Source: Ailanthus altissimus (Eukaryota; Streptophyta; Magnoliopsida; Sapindales; Simaroubaceae). Taken from it: a DNA stretch of 64,000 nt. The stretch is taken from the NCBI GenBank assembly GCA_946807835.1, contig OX327699.1, positions 746,501 through 810,500 on the forward strand. Direction: 5' to 3'. Of the stretch, positions 24,316-36,020 are shown one piece after another (position 1 is the stretch's first letter; each line of letters starts with the position of its first letter). The notes under the pieces were generated by a model. That model was not told the origin of the DNA. It was given only the letters and a program-made list of their open reading frames with translations, and ran no database searches. The position numbers and the translations under genes were made by a program.

Positions 24316-27300
24316 GTTTTAAATTCTAGTTGTACTTTTCACATGTGCCCGCACAAGTCTTGGTTTACAAATTTCCAGCCTATTAGTGGTGGTAAGGTTT
24401 TAATGGGTAATGACGTTGCATGTCAGATGATGGAAATTGGTAGTGTTAAGCTTAGGCTGCATGATGGGCGAGTGAGAGAGTTGACAGATGTTAGGTATGT
24501 TCCTGACTTAAAGAGAAACTTGATCTCACTAGGGACTTTAGACCAGAATGGGTGTTCCATCAGGATCGACGGAGGGATTTTAAGAGTTTTGAAAGGTTCC
24601 ATGGTAGTGATGAGAGGAGAGAAGCACAAAGGTGTTTATGTGCTTAAGGGTGAAGTCGTGAGTGGTTCTGCACTATTCTCTGTAGATGATGAGAGTATGC
24701 AAACTAAGTTATGGCATCTTAGACTGGCACACTTAGGCGAGAGAAACCTAAATGAGTTATATAGTCAAAAGGCGTTTGGTGAGTATAAGTTCCAGCCCTT
24801 GGAGTTTTGTGAGCATTGTGTGCTAGGGAAAGCACATAGAGTGAGGTTCAGTAACGGCGAGCATAAGACTAAGGGGACTCTTGACTACATACACTCGGAT
24901 CTTTGGGGACCAGCTCAGACAGCTACTCGTGGTGGTGCTAGATATTTTCTCAGCTTGATTGATGACTATTCGAGGAATCTGTGGGTCTATGTGTTGAAGA
25001 GCAAGGATCAAGTATTTGATGTGTTCAAGACTTGAAAGACTCTTGTTGAGAATCAAACTGGCAAAAGAGTGAAGAGGTTGAGAACTGACAACGGCCTCGA
25101 GTTTTGCAACAAAAAGTTTGATAGGTTTTGTGCCAAACATGAGATTGCAAGGCACAGAACAGTAAGATCAACACCACAACAGAATGGTGGTGCTAGATAT
25201 TTTCTCAGCTTGATTGATGACTATTCGAGGAAGCTGTGGGTCTATGTGTTGAAGAGCAAGGATCAAGTATTTGATGTGTTCAAGACTTGAAAGACTCTTG
25301 TTGAGAATCAAACCGGCAAAAGAGTGAAGAGGTTGAGAACTGACAACGGCCTCGAGTTTTGCAACAGAAAGTTTGATGGGTTTTGTGCCAAGCATGGGAT
25401 TGCAAAGCACAGAACAGTAAGATCAACACCACAGCAGAATGGGGTAGCTGAGAGGATGAACAGGACCCTACTTGAAAGGGTTAGATGCATGCTTACCAAT
25501 GCGAAGATGTCCAAGACTTTCTAGGGAGAAGCTGTAGTGACTGCTGCTTACTTGATAAACAGAAGTCCCTCCTCAGCAATTGACTTCATGACGCTAGAAA
25601 AGAAATGGTCTGGCAATCCTCCGAAGTATGGCCATCTTAGAATATTTGGTTGCCCTGCCTTTGTACATGTTAAGGAGGGGAAGTCAGAACCTAGAGCTAT
25701 CAAAGGGGTATTCATAGGATATCCCGAAGGAGTAAAAGGATACAAGGTGTGGTGTAAAGACTTAACACCACCAAGGAGTATCATAAGCCGTGATGTGACG
25801 TTCGATGAGATGACAATGTTGAAAACCTCCTAAGTAGATGAGAAAGAAGAACCTGTGACCAAGGAAAACTCAGCACCCGAGTCAATAGAAGTTGAAGTAG
25901 CGCCTGAAAACGGATCTGATATGCCCCCAGATCAACACTTCAACAAGGAAATCCTTGAAGATGAACTAAGAACACCGGCGTGTTCCTCCAAGCCCACCCA
26001 AAAAAAGACTAGAACTCCTGAGTTGGAACTTGAAGAGTACCAGCTTGCTAGAGACAGGCTAAGGAGAACGATTAACCCATCAGTCAGGTATGCACAAGCA
26101 GACTTAGTTGCTCATGCTTTTAATTCTGCTTACACTCTTGAGTATGATGAGCCTAGGACATATGGTGAAGCTATAAAGAGTGAAAACAAGAAAGAATGGC
26201 AGCAGGCCATGGAAGAAGAGATTAGTTCTCTTAGGAAAAACAATACCTGGAAGCTGGTAGAGAGACCTCAAAAGAAGCTAGTAGGGTGCAAGTGGGTGTA
26301 TAAGGTGAAGGAGGGGATACCGGGGATTGAGCCTACGAGATTTAAGGATAGGTTAGTAGCACAAGGTTTTACTCAGAGAGAGGGAGTCGATTTTCATGAG
26401 ATATTCTCTCCAGTTGTCAAGCACACATCTATTAGGATTTTGTTAGCTATGTGTGCAAACCTTGATTTACATCTAGAGCAAATGGATGTAAAGACAGCTT
26501 TTCTACATGGAGAGCTTGAAGAAACAATATACATGACACAGCCGTAAGGGTTCGAGGAGCCCGGTAAAGAAGATCATGCTTGTTTGCTAAAGAAGTCATT
26601 ATACGGGTTAAAGCAATCACCTAAACAGTGGTATAGGAGATTTGATGAGTTTATGATGGCTTGTGGCTTTAGTAGGAGCAAGTATGATGGATGCGTGTAC
26701 TTCAAAAACATGAGTTGTGGGATGATGTATTTGCTTCTATACGTCGATGATATGTTGATCGCATGCAAAAATATGGAAGAAATACAGAAGCTCAAGAAGC
26801 AGTTAAGTGGCGAGTTTGAAATGAAGGATTTAGGAGCAGCGAAGAGAATTTTGGGTATGGACATTGTGAGGGAAAGAAGAGATGTTATCTTCTTGTCCCA
26901 ACAGCGATATATAGGCAAAATTCTGGAGAAATTCGGTATGTCAAACGCGAAGGCTGTCTCTACTCCTTTGGCCATGCATTTTAGACTGTCAGCAGCACAG
27001 TCGCTGACATCCGAGGATGAGAAACTGCAGATGAGTAAAGTACCGTATGCAAGCGCTGTGGGGAGCATCATGTTTGCAATGGTTTGCACAAGACTAGACA
27101 TAGCACAGGCTGTGAGTGTGGTGAGTAGATACATGGCGAATCAAGGTAAAGATCACTGGCTTGCAGTAAAGTGGATTCTGAGATATCTCAAGGGAACGTC
27201 GAATCACGGGTTGGTGTATAAGAGGGAGGAGGACAGCAATGAAATGGTAAGAGGGTACGTAGACTCAGATTATACAGGTGATCTTGATAAGAGAAGATCG

Positions 27301-27714
27301 TTGACAGGCTACGTATTCACAGTGTTTGGGTGTAGTGTGTGTTGGAGATCAGTTCTACAACATGTGGTTGCACTTTCTACCACAGAGGCAGAGTACATAG
27401 CTGTTGGTGAAGCTATAAAGGAGACCGTGTGGTTAAAAGGCATATGCGCGGAGATATTGGCTTACAAAGAAGTAAACACCGGTGTATACTGTGATAGCCA
27501 GAGTGCCATACACCTAAGCAAGCATCAAGTGTTCCATGAGAGGTCGAAACACATTGATGTGAGGCTCTATTACATTCGTGAGATTGTCCAAAGTGGTAAA
27601 GTTAGTCTGACAAAGATAGCGTCATCTAAAAACCCTGTTGATATGTTGACTAAGCCACTGCCCTCGGTTAAGTTCGTCCTATGCAAGGACTTAACCGGAG
27701 TCACTACTTTGTAA
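24316..27714 (+). pseudogene. Copia pol (protease, integrase, RT, RNase H), interrupted by stops and an internal duplication
   Basis: Same frame as gag. The protease site reads VLNSSCTFHM where the family has an Asp-Ser/Thr-Gly triad, so the catalytic Asp is lost. Integrase has an HHCC zinc region (WHLRLAH, FCEHC), then HSDLWGP, RTDNG and QQNGVAERMNRTL, the DDE residues. A 255-bp in-frame duplication repeats the core (24931-25185 and 25186-25440). RT has the LLLYVDDM catalytic motif at about 26736-26757. RNase H has YVDSDYTGD, TEAEY and CDSQSAI. Stops are at 25033, 25288, 25522, 25831 and 26545. Removing the duplication gives about 1328 codons for gag-pol, close to Tnt1. Confidence 0.93.
24931..25440 (+). 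repeat. 255-bp tandem duplication in Copia integrase
   Basis: Two adjacent 255-bp units (85 codons each), starting GGTGGTGCTAGATATTTTC, differ at only a handful of positions. Both carry the same TGA (25033 and 25288), so that stop predates the duplication. Confidence 0.93.
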
Positions 27715-27783
27715 GGGTGACCGAAGATGCAGAAATGAGAGATTGAGTTACTTTGTGGATGATTTTGAATCAAGGAGGGGATT

Positions 27784-28567
27784 TGTAAGAATATTGATTA
27801 AAAATCATTGGAATATGATTTGGGGATCAAGCCAAGTGCGTAGGGTGCGCACGGATCGAAGACGGACGCGAAAGGAGGCAAAAATTGAAGAAGGGCGCGC
27901 ATCAGGCGCCAGCGCCGCGGTAACCAGGATGAGCACCGCGGCGCCACTTCCAGTACCTGAGCGCCGCGGCGCTGGGATCCAGCGCCGCAGCGCTCAGCAA
28001 ATATCGGGCCAGCGCCGTGACGACGCGAACCAGCGCCGCGACGCTGAACGCGGGAACAATGTCCCAAAATTAGGAAACTTCCTAATTTCGTCTCCCACGT
28101 GCTATAGGACTCCCTAATACGACTCTCACACGTATAGGGAATACCTAGGACGTCCCAAGGCCTATATAAAGGCTATCAATTGGCTTGTAAACATAATTTA
28201 GTGAACTTGACAACCTTTGTGATCAAGTTAGTGAGATCTTTATGATCTTAGAGAGATCTTGGTGATCAACAATAATCTTAGTGATTATTCTTAGTGGTTG
28301 TTTGTGAGAGAAAATCCCTAGAGAGCAAGAGTGAGTATTCTTTGTGATCTTTCTTGTAATAGGCATACTTTGTGGTTGCCTTGTAATTCAGAATAAGAGA
28401 AGAGTGTGATCTTGATCCGCCGTGGACGTAGGCAAGTTGCCAAACCACGTAATTCTTTGTGTGTTCTTCTTCTACCCCATCTCTCTTTTATTTCTTAATA
28501 ACTTGTTCTACATTATTATATTACTTGGGTGAATTGTTTAACTCGTTTGTGTGCTTCCGCTTCAACA
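27784..28567 (+). repeat. Copia 3' LTR
   Basis: A copy of the 5' LTR, 784 bp, with TATATAAA at 28163-28170. By eye it differs from the 5' LTR by about two dozen substitutions, many of the C/T or G/A type at CpG sites, plus an insertion near 28314-28335. Confidence 0.93.
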
Positions 28568-28572
28568 TAAGG

Positions 28573-29000
28573 GTTTATAAGTATTTATATAGGGTGTATT
28601 TCGTGCCTATTAACCCTATTCCTTGTTGGAGTAAGAGTTCACTTGTTTTGAAAATTCAAAACTTTCCAAAACTAGAAATCCCGAAGAAAAATGGACTTTT
28701 GACGTGTCTGGCGCCACGGTGCTCATCTCTGGGTGCTGTGGCGTTGTGCATTATTGTGCCTAGCGCTGCGGCGCTGGGTTACTGTCCTGGGTGCCACGGC
28801 GCTCAGTCCTATATGCCTATCCCACATTTTCTTACTTCCTTCATGTCTTTGAGTCCCGTTTCGTTTCCCCCTTCGTGTCTCATACGTCATAAATTTCTCT
28901 ATACGTATCCCACACGTTGTAAATTTCTTGTAACTCTTTACTTTGTTATTCATCTCAATTTTTATCCAACTAAAATTATTAAATCATCAATTTTCTAACA
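28573..29000 (-). mobile_element. LTR fragment, right piece of the LTR split by the Copia insertion
   Basis: It continues 22294-22675 and ends ATTTTCTAACA. On the minus strand it opens TGTTAGAAAATTGATG, similar to the Copia LTR start TGTAAGAATATTGATT. It also contains the GCGCTGCGGCGCTGGG motif (about 28760-28780). The frame at 28459-28998 is LTR sequence, not a gene. Flanking GGTTA and TCATA do not form a clear target duplication. Confidence 0.65.
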
Positions 29001-30033
29001 TCATAATTCTCACAAAGATTTATATATCATTTAATTTATTTAATCACAATTTGCTCCATTATAAAATTATGATTGTCATTTCACCTTGATAACTAAAATT
29101 GAAGTCATTTAATTACCAAATTATTGTGCCATTGCCTTACCAATCAACATGCTGTCCCTTCATGAAAATATATTTATAAGTTTCTTTAATTTTGTCAACA
29201 TCTTGGATTAGATCTTATAATCCATTGAGTTCTAATTTACAATCTGGTTGTTGCACATTCTTTTGGTTCAAGATGAAACATTGAAGATAAAAAAAAAAAG
29301 TAAAATAAGTTAGAGAGAGAAAGATATTAATGAATAATATATTCCACTACATCAAATATTTACCATTCAACCTTTTTAGACCTAATGGCTTAAAAATCCA
29401 TTGCAAAAAAAAAAAAAAAGTTGTTTATCTTTCTCTATATGTTGCATATAAGCAAAGGAAGGCCCATAGTTAGAAGTGTGGGGAGGAAGCAAAAATGTTT
29501 AAATTAAAAAGTAAAAAAAGTTCAAGTGCATACAATAAAGAGTTAAACGGTCCAAATCAAAAATCAAAAATATAAAAATTTCAATTATTAAAGAATGAAA
29601 TTATAATTATATAATTATTGGCTTAATTTTTTTTGTGGGACTTAGGGTCATGACCCCAAGCTAGATATAGTTTTGCCCCTGCGTATATAATTAGATTTTA
29701 TAGCTTCATGTTTTGACACAACTTTTTTATATAATTTTTAAATTATTAGATCTTGTGTTTTAAATTTCAAATTTGAGCAAAGACATAGTAATTGTTATAA
29801 ATTTGATAGGTTGGATGTGATGAAGGCACTAAATGATTAGGTTGGTAAGAATGCTGCATCTTATATAATAAACAGAAATTTAATAAGCCATGTGTTTATA
29901 TAAATAGATAAGTAGTAATAGTATTACTTCGATTCCTTTGCGTCAAAGTACTTACTCAATCTCAATAAACATGAAAAGTAAAGGTTATTTGGCTATTAAC
30001 TTAGAAAAACTTTTAATCTTATAAAAGATGTAT
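29001..30033. other. AT-rich intergenic DNA
   Basis: No gene is seen. A dispersed-repeat block with GGGTCATGACCCC lies near 29640-29665. Confidence 0.6.
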
Positions 30034-31238
30034 TATAAATAAGGGTAAATGATATTTTTATCTCATGAGTTTGACATAATTTTTAATTTTGTCCCATAAA
30101 TTTTTAAAAATTTAATTTTGTCCTAATTCATTAATAAAATTTTATTAATTTTAACATTAGAGGGACAAAATAATCACTCCACACAAAATTTTGAAATGGA
30201 CTGACACAAAATAACGTGTCAATAACTAATTATTCACTTAAATAATTAAATAAAATAATATAAATAAATAAAAAGAGAGCAATCGATCAATAGCTACCGT
30301 CGTTAGTAACCGACTCATTATTGGTGATCAATTACGATTTGACTCAAAATTAATATCATTGGACTCAAAACTTTGTAATCTATACCATGTTGGAATAATT
30401 TTGGTCAACAGAATATCATAGATGTGTAAAAAGTGAAAAAACAAATATAGTGAGAGGCGGCAACCACCGCCGTTTGCCGTCGAATGATGGTGGTCACCGC
30501 CAACCATCATGGGCCAGTGGTCGGACAGCTAATGGAGGGGCAGTGGAGTTCATCGCCCCGTCGTTTGATGGCGGTGGCCGCCGCCAACCACCACGGGTTG
30601 GCAGTCGCTGACCAATGAAGGGGCGATGAATTACATTGCCCCAATCATTGGACAAATCAACCGTTGATCTATCCAACAGTGGGGGGCAATGTATGTCATC
30701 GGCCCACCGTTTGATGGTGGCACGTGGTGGTTGCCATCCTCTTTCTATTTTTGATCTATTTTTTGGTTACTTTTGTTTGACAAAAAATGATTTTACCATT
30801 GTGTAGATATAAGAAAATTGAATCCAATAGCGTAAATTTTAATTATTTTCGTTACCAAAATTCAACAACCAATAGTGGCTGGAGACAGCCAGTCGTCGTT
30901 GTTGGTGGTTCAATTTTATTTATTTTAATTATAAGATAAATTTTTAATGAATATTAAATTTTAAACTTAATAAAGCGTGTCACTTATCTTTTTTAATTTT
31001 TAATAGTTTATTAATAACTGACACGTGTATATTGTATAATATATTTGCATTACCATTTTCAATTATTATAATAATTGAAGACAAATTTGTTAATGTACTA
31101 TTAAAAGAGTTTTTTAGTCAAATTTAACGGAATCTCATTAATGAATTAGAACAAAATTAAATTTTTTAAAACTCGTAAGATAAAATTAAAAATTAGGTTA
31201 AACTCGTAGAACAAAAATATCCTTTACCCTATAAATAA
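30034..31238. mobile_element. Non-autonomous Mutator-like element with 9-bp target duplication
   Basis: The element proper is 30043-31229 (1187 bp). TATAAATAA flanks it exactly on both sides (30034-30042 and 31230-31238), the 9-bp duplication typical of Mutator elements. It starts GGGTAAATGATATTTTTAT; the reverse complement of its end starts GGGTAAAGGATATTTTTGT, and similarity continues for more than 100 bp. The interior (about 30440-30760) is GC-rich, with repeated CCGCCAACCACC-like and CCAATGGAGGGGC-like blocks, and shares sequence with the element at 8040-11230. There is no transposase. Open frames inside (30328-30676, minus) are by-products of this GC-rich interior. Confidence 0.9.
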
Positions 31239-32080
31239 TTTCTGCATACTTTAACAAAAAAATAAATAATATCCATGCTCAAATTTGTTGTATCACAAAT
31301 GTTCTCTCGAGGATTTTAAAAACTCAACAACATTCTTAGTGTGAAACTAAAACGTAAAGTAAATATGAAATGGGAGGCAATCAAATAATAAAGGGGTGTT
31401 TACATGTAATATAATTAATAATAATAATAATAATAATTATTAAAGTAGTAGTAATAATAAAAAAGAGCGGTAATTATGCGCCACCATCAAACGTCCGATA
31501 GTGTTCGCAATTCATCTTACCGTCATGCCTTTTGCAATTCATCAACGTTAGCAAGTCATTGGTTGACATGTAAACTATTTAATTTTTAATTTAATATAAT
31601 TAATTTCGTTATTTAGTATTATATTAACCAAATTTATTTTAAATATTAAATAATTTAATTTTTGTTAAATAAAATAAAATAATAACTATATTGATTTAGA
31701 ATGAATTATTTATATTATATTAAATGAGTGTGTAAGTTTATATTATTTGGTTTAGTGATAAATAGGTCGTGTAAATAATAAGTGAGCATAAATCATCTAA
31801 ATTAATAAATTTCGTTGCTAGATTGGGATTTTTATGTTTCTTTTAAAATTATTATAATTTTGTGTCTCTCTCTTTTTTTTTTAAATGTTAGGAATTACCT
31901 ATTTTTTAAATTAAATTTATTGATATTATACCGAGCCTTTGAACCTAATACATGATGGGCTGTGATAGGCACGAGCTCAAATGAGCTAAACTAGCGGGTC
32001 TAGGCCAGAAGCGAGCCCACCAAACCATGGGCCTAGCTGGCCCAGGTCTGTAGCTTAAAACATGGCTAAGTAGTAAATCC
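31239..32080. other. AT-rich intergenic DNA upstream of the mTERF gene
   Basis: It contains an (AAT)n microsatellite (about 31408-31442). The last 150 bp before the mTERF start are less AT-rich, and similar sequence is retained upstream of the decayed copy at 41.7 kb, so they are probably promoter and 5' UTR. Confidence 0.5.
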
Positions 32081-32249
32081 AAAACCTCTCAGTGTACTGA
32101 CCATCGTCCTTTTACCATCTGTCGCTACTCTCATTTCAGGTTCGTAGTGACTTCGGCCAAGTTCTTCATTCAATAGTCTTTCTTTCTGCAAACCCAGGTA
32201 ACCTTCGTTACTTAGTTTTCCATTTGATTCCTGTTCGTTGTTTTCTAGA

Positions 32250-33752
32250 ATGAGCTTAACACTGCTGAAAAGAAGAAAGCTTTTAACCATCTTCACAAAC
32301 CCGCGAATATTTTTCTCAAAAATTAAAACAGCACAATACCCATATGTTCAAAATCCTCATATCCGAAACCCTTTAAGGGTTTCACAAAATTTCTCTTCAT
32401 CAACCAAGTTCCCCGAATATGAGATGCCATCTGTCACTTGGGGTGTTGTTCAAGGCAAAAAGGAGAAACTTGTTACTCGCGTTAAAATTTGTGATTATCT
32501 TAAAAGTTTAGGCATTATTCCTGATGAATTAGAGAATGTAGAGTTACCCTCTACTATTGAGGTCATGGAGGAACGTGTAGTGTTTCTACAGAAGTTGGGG
32601 TTGACCATCGATGACATTAATCAATACCCCTTAATGCTAGGTTGTAGTGTGCGCAAAAATATGATTCCCGTTTTGAGTTATTTAGAGAAAATTGGTATTC
32701 CTAAGTCAAAATCGGGTGAGTTTGTTAAGAATTACCCACAAGTTTTACACACCAGTGTGGTTGTTGAGCTTATTCCTGTCATTAAGTTCCTTCGTGGTCT
32801 TGATGTAGAAAAGCAGGACATTGGTTATGTTTTGATGAAGTATCCTGAGCTTTTAGGGTTTAAGCTTGAAGGAACTATGAGTACGTCTGTGGCTTATCTT
32901 GTTAGTATTGGTGTTAGTCCTCGAGATGTTGGTCCCATGGTGACTCAATATCCATATCTTTTGGGAATGAGAGTTGGGACTGTGATTAAGCCACTTGCCG
33001 AATATTTGGTTTCATTGGGTTTGCCAATTAAGATCTTGGCTAGGGTGTTGGAGAAACGTGCATATATTCTTGGGTATGATCTTGAAGAGACTGTGAAACC
33101 AAATGTGGATTGTTTACTAAGTTTTGGGATTAGGAGGGAATTTCTTGCTTCAGTCATAGCACAGTATCCACAAATTCTTGGGTTGCCTTTGAAAGCTAAA
33201 ATGTCATCACAGCAGTATTTCTTTAATTTGAAGCTCAAGATTGATCCAGAAGGGTTTGCCCGAGTAGTGGAGAAGATGCCACAGGTAATTAGCCTTAACC
33301 AACATGTGATTCTGAAGCCTGTTGAATTTCTTTTAGGGCGGGGAATACCTTCTGGGGATGTTGCAAAGATGGTTGTGAAATGTCCACAGCTATTTACATG
33401 CCGAATTGAGCTCATGAAAAACAGTTTTTACTTTTTCAAGAGTGAGATGGGAAGGCCGATGAAAGAGCTAATTGAGTTCCCAGAATACTTTACTTATAGC
33501 TTGGAATCAAGGATTAAACCCAGATACCAAAGGTTACAAGGCAAGGGGATTCGATGTTCATTGAATTGGTTCCTTAACTGTAGTGACCAGAGATTTGAAG
33601 AGAGATTGCAGGGTGATTACATCAAATCAGAGAGTTTGGGTCCATCATTTTGTATGGGTGGGAAGTTAGAGCTACCAGGGAGCGAAATTGTGTTGGGTGA
33701 GGAAGATGAGAGCGATGATGAAGTGCTATACAGACGAACTGTCACTCTTTAG
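32250..33752 (+). CDS. Organelle mTERF-family protein (500 aa)
   Basis: mTERF proteins are helical-repeat nucleic-acid-binding proteins of mitochondria and chloroplasts, acting in organelle transcription, intron splicing and ribosome biogenesis. The intronless frame has a basic, hydroxylated N-terminus (MSLTLLKRRKLLTIF..) fit for an organelle transit peptide. From about residue 100 to 410 it has consecutive mTERF repeats of about 35 aa with the leucine/proline signature (YPLMLG, YPQVLH, YPELLGFKLEGTMSTSVAYL, YPYLLGMRVG, YPQILG, MPQVISL, CPQLF). The C-terminus is acidic (EEDESDDEVLYRRT). It resembles the MTERF4 group; from memory it is closest to the Arabidopsis At2g44020 lineage. The start chosen is the first ATG of the frame. 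A decayed duplicate lies at 41.8-43.3 kb. Confidence 0.93.
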   Translation: MSLTLLKRRKLLTIFTNPRIFFSKIKTAQYPYVQNPHIRNPLRVSQNFSSSTKFPEYEMPSVTWGVVQGKKEKLVTRVKICDYLKSLGIIPDELENVELPSTIEVMEERVVFLQKLGLTIDDINQYPLMLGCSVRKNMIPVLSYLEKIGIPKSKSGEFVKNYPQVLHTSVVVELIPVIKFLRGLDVEKQDIGYVLMKYPELLGFKLEGTMSTSVAYLVSIGVSPRDVGPMVTQYPYLLGMRVGTVIKPLAEYLVSLGLPIKILARVLEKRAYILGYDLEETVKPNVDCLLSFGIRREFLASVIAQYPQILGLPLKAKMSSQQYFFNLKLKIDPEGFARVVEKMPQVISLNQHVILKPVEFLLGRGIPSGDVAKMVVKCPQLFTCRIELMKNSFYFFKSEMGRPMKELIEFPEYFTYSLESRIKPRYQRLQGKGIRCSLNWFLNCSDQRFEERLQGDYIKSESLGPSFCMGGKLELPGSEIVLGEEDESDDEVLYRRTVTL

Positions 33753-36020
33753 TATACTTATGCTTGTAGGTTAATGAATACAAGTTCATTTGCAATTTTA
33801 CACTGGAGAGAATATTCTTTCTTTGTTTCTTCTTAATATCAGTTTTAGATTCAGTTTTATGTGAATTTTCTATATACCAAGTTTCTCTAGACTCACTGTC
33901 CATAGTTACCATTACAATTATTATGAAATCATACATCAATTAATATGGTTTCATAGAAACCTGAAACTGTTAGTTGCAATCTACTAATCTGTCCTATTTT
34001 GTTCTGAGTTGATATGATATTATTATAACAATTCAAATTTGTTAAGTATTTTCTCTAATAAGAAATCTTCTAAGGAATTCACACCATGGGAATGATTCAA
34101 ATATAAAAAATATCAGTTATATTCATGGGATATGGATTGGCAACTAATATGATCTTAGTCGCAATGTGGAATGGATGCTTAGCCACCTGCAACTTGTGAC
34201 TTTTTATAAGATGCAACAGGAATTATATGCAATTTTTCTAGTGTTAATATTTTCTCTCTTTCATTAGTGAAAGTTTTGGCACAATCGGCAAAAGTGAAGG
34301 TTATGGTGTCAATTCCGTGTCAAGAAAGAATTTTTGTTATATCTAATAACTCAAAATTTAAACACTCGAGGAAGCTACCAATTTGATAATGTAATAATTC
34401 AATTTCTTCTTTATTGCAAGAACTTTGTGATGACATTTGGCACTTGGTCAACTTTTGGATGTTCTCTAGTTGATTTAAGTCTTAGTTGGATGATATTGAT
34501 TGCATGGTCTGTCTGTGTCTTCTTCAAGTTACTTTTGTTCTTGGGGCCTGTTCGATGGGAATGCTGGACGAATATCATGTTGGAGTATATTCATGCCTGA
34601 GTAGCTTGTAGTTAAGTGTGTTGAGATGTGCTTTGCAAGCATCCTTCTCTTGTTTTTCTATTTGAAACCTAGACAAATTTGAAGTGTTGACAGGGGTATT
34701 ACTCATCACTAAATCTAATTGAACAAAATTTGCAAAATTTCTGACATGATTTATTCTTTTTTAAATTTTGCATGGAAATTAACTTTCTTTTTTCTTGAAC
34801 TGGAATTTGCACAATTGTATCCTTCTTACTGCAAGCTTACGTTAGCATGGCATAGAACATTGTATAAGGTAAGATTTCTGTTGAATGGAAATAATGTATA
34901 ATATTTATGGGAAGATCTTCAATCTATGGATTGAACATATTAAACTATGGACAGATGCAAGGCTCTTATTTTTCTCCTATGGTCAGTATGTCTTGAATTT
35001 CTAGTCCAAATAAATGCCTTTCTAGAATTTTAATTGGTGAAGCTTGTAATTCAAGCTGTTAATTCAAGCTGTTAATTCAAGCTGTCTTTGGATACTCATT
35101 TAACAGGTGTGCTCTGTATCATGTTTCTTTGGTTTCTTACCATGCTTGTCAGTAATTAAGAAATTCTCTCTATCTGCCAGCAGGGTAGGTATCTGGCTGG
35201 CTATTGCCAATTGATTTGTCATTTTAGGAGGCTCTTGTTACCTGAAATCTTTTTGTAACTTCTATTACATGGAATTGTCAAATGTCAATACATTTACCCA
35301 TCTTGTTGCAAGTGAATTTGTGATAATAATGGGAGTTAAACCTATAAGATTATGTGTTTCAACTGGTCCATTTTACAAGCACATGGAGTTGTATCTGCAT
35401 TTTTATTTATGATAGTTGATGTCATGTTTATTAGGTATAATGCCTTCTAATTGATATCAATCATAATCTATTATTATGTGTATGCATGGATAATCCTTTT
35501 AAATGTTTTATTCGTTTGTTCAGGAGTTTGAACTATGTTATTATTTAATAGTCTTTTATGGCGATTTAGCTTGAACATTGAACATGTATTCCATATACAT
35601 GTGTAAGTTTCATTTTCTCTTTTTCATATTAGTCATTGATGCTGAGCAATAGAGCTATCAATATGTTTAAAACTTATAAGATGTATGTTTTTTCTTTCTG
35701 ATGGGCCTGTCTGCAAACTGCACTTCCACTTGTACTGAAGAACACTTGGTTTAGCTCTTAAAATTTATGTAGTTTTTAGCTCTACAGCCATGCATACGTA
35801 CTTTAGGCTTGGTTGGACATTTGAAAACAGATGAGACTGGCACTATTGTTAATTCGTTTTTGGGACAAAAATGATTCCTTTCAATTAACTCTTCTGATTG
35901 TAGCTCTTCTCTTAAAACAACCTTATGCGTAGTAAAAAAATTGTGAATTTTGATTCGCTTTATTTGAAATGCCTGCTTTCCAGGATATAGGATTGGTATA
36001 TATGTGTCTTTGTATCTCAT
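33753..36020. other. Downstream region of mTERF gene, no gene recognised
   Basis: This 2.3-kb stretch is T-rich and less AT-biased than true intergenic DNA here, similar to plant UTR or intron sequence. I found no convincing exon. The first 100 bp match sequence after the mTERF pseudogene (43318-43400). Confidence 0.45.
35047..35085 (+). repeat. 13-bp tandem repeat, three copies
   Basis: TAATTCAAGCTGT is repeated three times exactly. Confidence 0.95.

Larger units (their letters stand above)
22676..28567 (+). mobile_element. Complete Ty1/Copia retrotransposon (Tnt1/Tork-like), coding region inactivated
   Basis: A 5892-bp element with direct LTRs (22676-23443 and 27784-28567) is flanked by the 5-bp duplication TAAGG (22671-22675 and 28568-28572). 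TGGTATCAGAGC at 23447-23458 is the initiator-Met primer site. A purine tract AAGGAGGGG (27772-27780) precedes the 3' LTR. Domain order is gag, protease, integrase, reverse transcriptase, RNase H, which is the Copia order. The gag resembles Tnt1. From 23476 to 27714 all coding sequence is in one frame with no frameshift, but six in-frame stops interrupt it. The LTRs differ by many transitions and a short indel, so the insertion is not recent. Confidence 0.95.

Noticed and set aside
28459..28998. 179-aa plus-strand frame
   Set aside because: It crosses the Copia 3' LTR boundary into an older LTR fragment. It has no ATG-led domain structure and is a chance frame.
30328..30676. Minus-strand frames rich in Arg, Pro and Gly
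   Set aside because: They sit in the GC-rich interior of a non-autonomous Mutator-like element and match no transposase or known protein.
32945..33415. 156-aa minus-strand frame
   Set aside because: It is an antisense shadow of the mTERF gene.
33753..36020. Possible additional gene after the mTERF gene
   Set aside because: The composition is intron- or UTR-like, but no splice-consistent coding exon could be assembled.
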